DNA of 33,757 bases. Source: Bacteroidaceae bacterium (lineage in GTDB: Bacteria > Bacteroidota > Bacteroidia > Bacteroidales > Bacteroidaceae). The DNA lies in the NCBI GenBank assembly GCA_024401305.1, contig JAKSLI010000036.1, positions 1-33,757 of the forward strand, given 5' to 3'. Positions 28,364 to 33,757 of this stretch are shown piece after piece. The notes beneath the pieces were generated by a model. That model made no database searches, was not told the DNA's origin, and was given only the letters and a program-made list of their open reading frames with translations. The translations under genes were made by a program, and so were the position numbers. Within the stretch, counting starts at the first letter, position 1. Every line of letters starts with the position of its first letter.

Positions 28364-30517
28364 TTATTCTTCAGTCTCAGCATCGTGAGCTGCGATGAGC
28401 TGCTGCTGGATGTCGTTAGGAACGAGTTCGTAAGAAGCGAACTTAGATGTGAATGAAGCACGACCACCAGTGATAGAGCTGAGAGCGATAGAGTAGTTAG
28501 AGAGCTCCTTCAATGGAATCTTAGCCTGAAGCTTCTGGTAACCAGCCTCAGAATCCATACCCATGATCATTGCGCGGCGACCCTGGAGGTCAGACATTAC
28601 GTCACCCATGTAGTCAGATGGCACGAATACCTCAAGGTCATAGACTGGCTCAAGAACCTTAGGACCTGCGCTGCGGAATGCCTCTGCGAATGCCTGGCGA
28701 CCAGCGAGCATGAATGAAAGTTCGTTAGAGTCAACCGGGTGCATCTTACCATCGTAAACGATTACGCGAACGTCACGAGCGTAAGAACCAGTGAGAGGTC
28801 CCTGTTCCATGCGCTCCATGATACCCTTGAGGATAGCTGGCATGAAACGAGTATCGATAGCACCACCGACAACAGAGTTCATGAAGACGAGCTTGCCTCC
28901 CCATTCGAGGTCGATTTCCTCGCGTGAACGGATGTTCATCTTGAACTCCTGACCATTGAAGTGATATACTGTTGGGTCTGGCATACCGTCTGCGTAAGGC
29001 TCAACGATGAGGTGAACTTCACCGAACTGACCAGCACCACCCGACTGCTTCTTGTGACGATAGTCAGCGCGAGCAACCTTTGTGATAGTCTCACGATAAG
29101 GGATGCGAGGCTCCTGATATTCAATCTGGATCTTCTCGTTGTTCTCCATACGCCACTTGAGAGTGCGGAGGTGGAATTCACCTTGACCGTGAACGAGGAT
29201 CTGACGGAGTTCCTTGCTCTGCTCAACAACCCATGTTGGGTCTTCCTGACGCATCTTGATGAGGGCAGACATCATCTTTTCTGTCTCAGACTCATTCTTT
29301 GCAACGATAGCGCGAGAGTACTTAGAGTTTGGATAGCGGATGAAGTCGAACTTGTTCTCAACATCCTTTGCGTTGAGAGTGTTGCCAGTCTTCACGTCCT
29401 TGAGCTTCACTGTACAACCGATGTCACCAGCGTTGAGTTGGTCAACAGGCTGACGGTTAGCACCAGCACAAGTATAGAGAGTACCGATACGCTCCTTAGA
29501 ACCACGGTCTGCATTAGCGAGGTCATCACCAGGCTTAACGCTACCCTGCATTACCTTGAAGTAAGAAACCTCACCGATGTGTGGCTCTACACCAGTCTTG
29601 AAGAAGTAGAGAGAAGCAGGAGAAGCAGAATCAGGAGTAACTTCCTCACCGCGAGTGTTGTGAACCTTAGGCATGTCAGAAACGAAAGGTACAACATTGC
29701 CGAGGAATTCCATCAAGCGGCGAACGCCCATTGACTTGCCTGCACATACGCAGAATACAGGGAAGATAGAGCGAGTAACCAAGCCCTTACGGATACCTTC
29801 ACGCATCTCGTCCTCTGTAAGAGTTTCCTCTTCGAAGAACTTCTCCATGAGAGCCTCGTCATTCTCGGCAGCAGCCTCAACGAGAGCCTTGTGGAGTTCC
29901 ATAGCCTTATCCATTTCCTCAGCAGGGATTTCCTCGATAATAGGAGCACCACCTTCAGGACCCCAAGAGTACTTCTTCATGAGAAGGACATCGATGAGAG
30001 AGTTGAAGTTAGGGCCAGTCTCAAGAGGATACTGAATCTGAACGCACTTAGAACCGTAGATTTCCTGCATCTGTGCAACAACAGAATCGAAGTCGCAGTT
30101 TTCCTTGTCAAGCTGGTTAACGAGGAAGATAACAGGCTTCTTGAGCTTCTCAGTGTAGCGGAAGTTGTTCTGAGTGCCTACCTCTGGACCATACTGTCCA
30201 TTAATAAGAATAACTGCCTGGTCTGTTACATTGAGCGCAGTGATGGCACCGCCCACGAAGTCGTCAGAACCCGGACAGTCAATGATGTTCAATTTCTTGC
30301 CGAGCCATTCCACGTTGAATACAGTAGAGAATACAGAGTAACCGTACTCCTGCTCAACAGGGAAATAGTCGCTAACTGTGTTTTTTGCGTCAACAGAACC
30401 GCGACGCTTAATCACCCCGCTCTCATAAAGGAGAGCTTCTGCGAGAGTGGTCTTACCAGAACCTGCACTACCCAAGAGGGCAATGTTCTTAATCTCGTTA
30501 GTTTGGAAAGTTTTCAT
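28364..30517 (-). CDS. EF-G paralog (EF-G2 type) with degenerate GTPase motifs
   Basis: A 717-residue elongation factor G-like protein with all five domains. The P-loop is GSAGSGKT (16-23). The switch I end reads EQEYGYSVFS where EF-G has the RGIT motif. The G3 motif is DCPGSDDF (80-87), so the catalytic His of DTPGHVDF is Ser84. G4 is NQLD (134-137) instead of NKxD. Domains II-V follow at about 300-717, with the domain IV segment GGAGQFGEVHL. These changes match what is known of EF-G2 in Bacteroides thetaiotaomicron, reported to promote translocation without GTP hydrolysis during carbon limitation and gut colonisation. This is therefore a paralog, not the housekeeping fusA. It is convergent with the MBL gene and ends in a repeat element. 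Confidence 0.88.
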   Translation of the reverse strand: MKTFQTNEIKNIALLGSAGSGKTTLAEALLYESGVIKRRGSVDAKNTVSDYFPVEQEYGYSVFSTVFNVEWLGKKLNIIDCPGSDDFVGGAITALNVTDQAVILINGQYGPEVGTQNNFRYTEKLKKPVIFLVNQLDKENCDFDSVVAQMQEIYGSKCVQIQYPLETGPNFNSLIDVLLMKKYSWGPEGGAPIIEEIPAEEMDKAMELHKALVEAAAENDEALMEKFFEEETLTEDEMREGIRKGLVTRSIFPVFCVCAGKSMGVRRLMEFLGNVVPFVSDMPKVHNTRGEEVTPDSASPASLYFFKTGVEPHIGEVSYFKVMQGSVKPGDDLANADRGSKERIGTLYTCAGANRQPVDQLNAGDIGCTVKLKDVKTGNTLNAKDVENKFDFIRYPNSKYSRAIVAKNESETEKMMSALIKMRQEDPTWVVEQSKELRQILVHGQGEFHLRTLKWRMENNEKIQIEYQEPRIPYRETITKVARADYRHKKQSGGAGQFGEVHLIVEPYADGMPDPTVYHFNGQEFKMNIRSREEIDLEWGGKLVFMNSVVGGAIDTRFMPAILKGIMERMEQGPLTGSYARDVRVIVYDGKMHPVDSNELSFMLAGRQAFAEAFRSAGPKVLEPVYDLEVFVPSDYMGDVMSDLQGRRAMIMGMDSEAGYQKLQAKIPLKELSNYSIALSSITGGRASFTSKFASYELVPNDIQQQLIAAHDAETEE

Positions 30518-30672
30518 AGTATCTATTTTTTGGTGTTTTTGTTAGATATAGCAATGCAATTTTGACTTAAAGCAAATGGAAAACCGACATAAATCAGCAT
30601 CACAATTGCGTTAAATCAGCGGTAAAATTAAAACTTTTTCTTGTATCAGCAAAATAAATCAACAAAAATCTT

Positions 30673-30680
30673 TACTTTTG
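30673..30680 (+). promoter_or_regulatory. TACTTTTG promoter box for hemW
   Basis: TACTTTTG fits the TAnnTTTG element; no good TTTG lies at the expected distance upstream. It is 86 bases before the hemW ATG. The gap 30518-30765 otherwise holds only repeats and AT-rich DNA. Confidence 0.5.
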
Positions 30681-30686
30681 CAACGA

Positions 30687-30739
30687 TTTTTAAGGTTTTC
30701 CGTGCCTTTTGGGGCATAATATTCCTCAAAACCTTAAAA
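30687..30739 (+). other. 12-bp inverted repeat in the hemW leader
   Basis: TTTTAAGGTTTT (30687-30698) is the exact reverse complement of AAAACCTTAAAA (30728-30739). The right arm lies in the octamer array. The stem would place the array, and perhaps the start region, in a hairpin. Confidence 0.6.
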
Positions 30740-30759
30740 CCTTAAAACCTCAAAACCTC
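30728..30759 (+). repeat. four tandem AAAACCTT/AAAACCTC octamers before hemW
   Basis: AAAACCTT occurs at 30728 and 30736, and AAAACCTC at 30744 and 30752. The ATG is at 30766, seven bases behind the array. The array is the same type as those before mce and mmdA. Confidence 0.75.
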
Positions 30760-30765
30760 TTTTTC

Positions 30766-31884
30766 ATGCTCTACATTCACATACCATTCTGCAAGTCGCG
30801 CTGCATCTACTGCAACTTCTTTTCCACCACACTCCTGAGGAAAAGGAAGGAGTATGTCGGCGCTCTCCTGCAGCAGTTTCCCAAGAAGCAGTACAGCACC
30901 ATCTATATCGGCGGTGGAACACCCTCGATGCTTGATGCCGACGACCTCGGAAGGTTGCTCACGGAATGTAGGAAGCATATCACCGACGGGGAGTTCACCA
31001 TGGAGTGTAATCCCGACGACATTACGGAAGACCTGGCAGCCCTGCTCCACGATTGCGGAGTGAACCGCGTATCGCTTGGCATACAGACATTCTCCAACGA
31101 TCGGCTGAAACTCATCAACCGCCGCCATTCAGCAGAAAAAGCACGCGAAGCAATAGCCCTCATACGCGCGCATAACATCAATAATGTGTCGATAGACCTC
31201 ATGTTCGGTTTCCCCGGAGAGACACTTGAAGACTGGCAGTACGACATCAGCGAAGCCATAAGGCTCTCGCCAAGCCACATCTCCGCCTACTGCCTTTCGA
31301 TAGAGGAAGACACAGCCCTCGACCGCATGTTGCAGGCAGGCAAGCTGCCGCCATTACCTTCCGAGACGACACTGGAGAGCATGTACTACACCCTCTGCTC
31401 TGCCCTGAAAGAAGTCGGCTACGAGCATTACGAGATATCCAACTTCGCATTGCCCGGCTACCACTCACGCCACAACTCAGGCTACTGGCAAGACAAGTCG
31501 TACGATGCCATCGGTGCCGGAGCCCACGGCTACGACAAGGAAGAGCGGCGCAGATATTGGAACATCTGTGATGTGGAGGAATATATAGCAAGGACACATG
31601 CAGGAGAATCAGTCGTAGAGGACAGCGAGGACATCGACGCCATCACCCATTACAACGACCTCATCACAACAGCGCTCCGCACCAGTCGTGGACTATCATC
31701 CGCTTACATAAAGAACAGCTGCACTCCCCCACTCTACGATTATTTCATGAAGACCACCCGCAGACTGGCAGACACCCATCTCGTCGAGATATTCAGCGAA
31801 GACGGAGAAACTCGCGTCAGACTATCCCCCTCAAAACTCTTCGTTTCCGACGACATCCTTTCGGAGTTTGTTTACGTAAAATAG
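30766..31884 (+). CDS. hemW: radical SAM protein HemW (heme chaperone; formerly coproporphyrinogen III oxidase-like)
   Basis: A 372-residue radical SAM protein of usual HemW length. The cluster motif CxxxCxxC is at Cys9, Cys13 and Cys16 (PFCKSRCIYCNFF), at the very N-terminus; HemN proper has extra N-terminal sequence. Then come YIGGGTPSML, MECNPDDIT, RVSLGIQTF and SIDLMFGFPGE, all standard in the family. The C-terminal HemN domain follows from about 300. It probably delivers heme to enzymes such as fumarate-reductase cytochromes. The ATG at 30766 is chosen because the upstream frame runs through the octamer repeats. It converges on an unrecognised gene 30 bases after its stop; no terminator is visible there. 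Confidence 0.9.
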   Translation: MLYIHIPFCKSRCIYCNFFSTTLLRKRKEYVGALLQQFPKKQYSTIYIGGGTPSMLDADDLGRLLTECRKHITDGEFTMECNPDDITEDLAALLHDCGVNRVSLGIQTFSNDRLKLINRRHSAEKAREAIALIRAHNINNVSIDLMFGFPGETLEDWQYDISEAIRLSPSHISAYCLSIEEDTALDRMLQAGKLPPLPSETTLESMYYTLCSALKEVGYEHYEISNFALPGYHSRHNSGYWQDKSYDAIGAGAHGYDKEERRRYWNICDVEEYIARTHAGESVVEDSEDIDAITHYNDLITTALRTSRGLSSAYIKNSCTPPLYDYFMKTTRRLADTHLVEIFSEDGETRVRLSPSKLFVSDDILSEFVYVK

Positions 31885-31914
31885 CACAGTGCACGCAAAA
31901 TAAGCAGCAAACCT

Positions 31915-32238
31915 CTAAATATCAGGATAAATCTCTCTAGGTTGACGGCGTTGCATCATTTGGTCCCAATTAGACAGATATCGCCTTCCCACCTTATTCA
32001 TCACCCGTTCTACGATTTCCATGTATTCAGATCTGCTCATACCAGAAAGGATATGCGCATGGTAATTCTCGTTCAGCTCTTTATAGACGGTTGAAATGGA
32101 GTAGAACACCATCACACCAGCTACTATTTCATTACCACCACATTCTCGCAGGCTTTTCTTCGCTGCATCGTTGAACATCTTTGTCACAACGTCATCAAAA
32201 CGTTGCTCTTTACTTTTAAACAAATCAAACAGCCACAT
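31915..32238 (-). CDS. hypothetical protein
   Basis: A 107-residue, mostly helical protein without a recognised domain. The N-terminus (MWLFDLFKSKEQRFDDVVTK) is amphipathic but not a signal peptide. A short hydrophobic segment lies at about 39-52 (NEIVAGVMVFYSIS). The C-terminus is basic and polar (QMMQRRQPREIYPDI). It lies 28 bases behind the next upstream gene, probably in the same unit. Function unknown. Confidence 0.6.
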   Translation of the reverse strand: MWLFDLFKSKEQRFDDVVTKMFNDAAKKSLRECGGNEIVAGVMVFYSISTVYKELNENYHAHILSGMSRSEYMEIVERVMNKVGRRYLSNWDQMMQRRQPREIYPDI

Positions 32239-32266
32239 ATCTTTTATATTTAAGTTATCTAATCAA

Positions 32267-32662
32267 TCATTCCTTGCTCACCAATCCCCTCTTCAGCAGG
32301 ATTTTGAAAGCATCCTTGCGTTCAGTTTCTTCCATTGAGTCGTAACGTCCAAGCAGGATCTCAGGAATCTTGTCCTTCTTGTACGAGCTCTTCGTTTCTC
32401 GCAGTTCTGCAAGGAGTTCCTTGGTAGTCATAGCATTAAGCTTTCTGATTACCTCCTGCAGTTCCGCTTTGTAGAGCAGTTCAAACAATGCCGGATAGAG
32501 AGCATTGCCCTCAGTCATCCAGCGTGAATGTCTGATGCTGCGCAGTTCATCATGAGTCATTTCTTTCAGCAAGGTTCTACACTCTTCCAATTTCTCCTCA
32601 TCCCAACCATTGTAGTAGGCAGTCTTGAGGGTGGAAATCATGAATTCTAGTTTGTTCACCAT
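32267..32662 (-). CDS. hypothetical protein, helical and charged
   Basis: A 131-residue protein that looks all-helical and highly charged, with repeated Leu-rich amphipathic stretches (KLEECRTLLKEMTHDELRSI at about 24-43 and LNAMTTKELLAELRETKSSY at 75-94). It has no signal peptide, membrane segment or recognised motif. The start is 33 bases downstream of a TATCTTTG box (32702-32695, minus strand). It is probably cotranscribed with the 107-residue gene. Function unknown. Confidence 0.6.
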   Translation of the reverse strand: MVNKLEFMISTLKTAYYNGWDEEKLEECRTLLKEMTHDELRSIRHSRWMTEGNALYPALFELLYKAELQEVIRKLNAMTTKELLAELRETKSSYKKDKIPEILLGRYDSMEETERKDAFKILLKRGLVSKE

Positions 32663-32694
32663 AATTTAATTTACAATTTACAGATTTTCGGCTG

Positions 32695-32722
32695 CAAAGA
32701 TACGCACATCCACACCTACAAA
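32695..32722 (-). promoter_or_regulatory. possible promoter of the two small hypothetical genes
   Basis: On the minus strand TATCTTTG (32702-32695) fits the -7 box. TTTG (32722-32719) is 16 bases upstream, a little short of the usual 19. It lies in the 112-base gap between the two pairs of genes. Confidence 0.45.
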
Positions 32723-32774
32723 AAGAAAGAAAAGTCTCCACAAGCCTTGTGAAAACCTTTCTTTCTTCATTTCG

Positions 32775-33449
32775 TCACAAACGATACTCCTTGTATATCT
32801 CCCTTATCATCCTTTCCATCTGCTCACGGATAGGGATTTTCGAATCAGGGTCTATCTCGTAATACCGATACACGCAACCCCACAATCCCGACTCCTTGTC
32901 TTCCATCAGGCGTCCTGAATAGCATAGAAAGCCGTGGCGGAACACGGCGAAGTCCTGCGGATAAAACATACCCTCCTTTATATCCTCTGCGTCATATTCG
33001 GCTATGTCATAGCCATACCATTGCTGCCAATTGTCGAGCCACTCGGCATCGTCCTCCATAAACCGGCGAATCTTCTCGCAGCGTTTCGTTTCAACATACA
33101 CCAACTGGCTGTACGGGAATACCAGTTTCCTCTGCTCGAAGACGAAAACCGGATCCGTATTCTTCCGTGCAACGTGATTTTCCGTCACCAGAGGCAGTTC
33201 GCGGTTGCGAATCCTCCTGTTAGTCTCCTTCCGTGCCAACTCCGTCTTCGAAATCCAGCGATTCGTATCCTTGTCACGCACATACCCCTTCATTCTCCAG
33301 TACACATCACTGCCAAACTCATATATCAAAAGGAAGGGCAGCGCAATGAGCGTACCCACTACGGCAATGCAAAACGCCAGGGCGTCCAGCTGCTTTTCAT
33401 CAACATCGCTCAATATCTGGTCAAGCTTATATAGAGTTTCGTTCTTCAT
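32775..33449 (-). CDS. hypothetical membrane-anchored protein
   Basis: A 224-residue protein with one clear membrane helix at about 24-44 (ALAFCIAVVGTLIALPFLLI), preceded by an acidic N-terminus (KLDQILSDVDEKQLDAL). The large C-terminal part is charged and rich in aromatic residues (EWLDNWQQWYGYDIAEYDAE, then SGLWGCVYRYYEIDPDSK). I recognise no domain. The ATG overlaps the stop of the upstream partial gene by four bases (ATGA), so the two products are probably translated together. Function unknown. Confidence 0.65.
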   Translation of the reverse strand: MKNETLYKLDQILSDVDEKQLDALAFCIAVVGTLIALPFLLIYEFGSDVYWRMKGYVRDKDTNRWISKTELARKETNRRIRNRELPLVTENHVARKNTDPVFVFEQRKLVFPYSQLVYVETKRCEKIRRFMEDDAEWLDNWQQWYGYDIAEYDAEDIKEGMFYPQDFAVFRHGFLCYSGRLMEDKESGLWGCVYRYYEIDPDSKIPIREQMERMIREIYKEYRL

Positions 33450-33757
33450 TCCTCACCTCCTTCCCATTCCACGAGTTTTCGTGGCAGGTCGATGCGTTTC
33501 ACTGACGCTCTCCGTCCACAGACGTAGTAGTTTTTAGCCACATTCTCATGGAAATGCGTGATGAAAGCCTCCTTTATGCGCGTACATTTCTCGTTAATGG
33601 AGTTCTTTGTCGGGTCCGTCAGACTCTTCACTCCCGGACTAATCTGAGGCATGAAGCCCGACGCAAGTCTCTCGTCAATGTCGTTCCTACGTTCCTTCAC
33701 CGCACGATAGATAATCTCCAGTTCCCGCTGATAGTCAGAGAGTTCCTTGAAGAAGAT
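33446..33757 (-). CDS. hypothetical protein, C-terminal part (continues beyond the window)
   Basis: The reading frame is open from the window end to 33446, with 103 codons visible. It begins IFFKELSDYQRELEIIYRAV and is helical and charged at first. It then has FITHFHENVAKNYYVCGRRA, a His/Cys-containing segment, and the acidic end EWEGGEE. An internal GTG at 33700 could be a start, but the upstream codons continue the same helical style, so the true start is likely outside. It is coupled by a four-base overlap to the membrane-anchored gene. No family recognised. Confidence 0.6.
   Translation of the reverse strand: MFFKELSDYQRELEIIYRAVKERRNDIDERLASGFMPQISPGVKSLTDPTKNSINEKCTRIKEAFITHFHENVAKNYYVCGRRASVKRIDLPRKLVEWEGGEE

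Overview
The window looks like a chromosomal segment of a Bacteroidales bacterium, most likely Prevotella or a close relative. The evidence is the promoter type (TTTG, about 19 bases, then TAnnTTTG before several genes), the absence of obvious Shine-Dalgarno sequences, a Bacteroidales-type malate dehydrogenase, a methylmalonyl-CoA epimerase/decarboxylase cluster of the succinate-propionate pathway, and an HU-CCDC81-like/SPOR protein. No database search was possible, so names rest on motifs, length, gene order and recall of the families.

Left end, 1-8950: an accessory region starting at the 3' part of a tRNA-Thr(UGU). It holds duplicated terminators, a GTGTAGG/CCTACAC inverted-repeat array, a RelE/ParE-like toxin pair, an XRE-type toxin-antitoxin pair with two operator-like 16-mers, and a type III restriction-modification pair in res-mod order. 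Three fossil copies of a DNA-methyltransferase C-terminal tail are interspersed. A 777-base gap between res and the next gene carries strong hairpins and two minus-strand promoter signatures; one is followed by a complete short-RNA unit of promoter, about 79 nt and terminator.

Middle, 9029-18828: a cytosolic GH3 beta-glucosidase and a secreted protein of unknown role; then a promoter, an HU-like/TM/SPOR protein, a zinc-ribbon/FHA protein, methylmalonyl-CoA epimerase, the decarboxylase alpha (carboxyltransferase) subunit and a biotin carrier protein. A DUF1846 protein and malate dehydrogenase follow. mmdA and mdh show very strong codon bias, consistent with high expression of the fermentative route to succinate and propionate.

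Right half, 18956-33757: queH carrying an in-frame heptamer repeat; a porin/BASS-transporter pair; menG(ubiE)-aroE-purM-small membrane protein-prfA-pyrF-rsmG-MBL hydrolase, nearly all on the plus strand; then a convergent EF-G paralog whose GTPase motifs are altered in the same way as in the GTPase-deficient EF-G2 of Bacteroides; hemW; and a minus-strand cluster of four unrecognised genes running off the window end.

The most unusual features are the repeats. One composite element (short palindrome plus GGCTAA-type heptamers) lies directly behind the stop codons of three unrelated genes, always in the sense direction. Short tandem repeats of 8 or 9 bases sit just before the start codons of mce, mmdA and hemW. 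A 7-base tandem repeat has become part of the queH reading frame. A 34-bp inverted repeat fills the prfA-pyrF gap.
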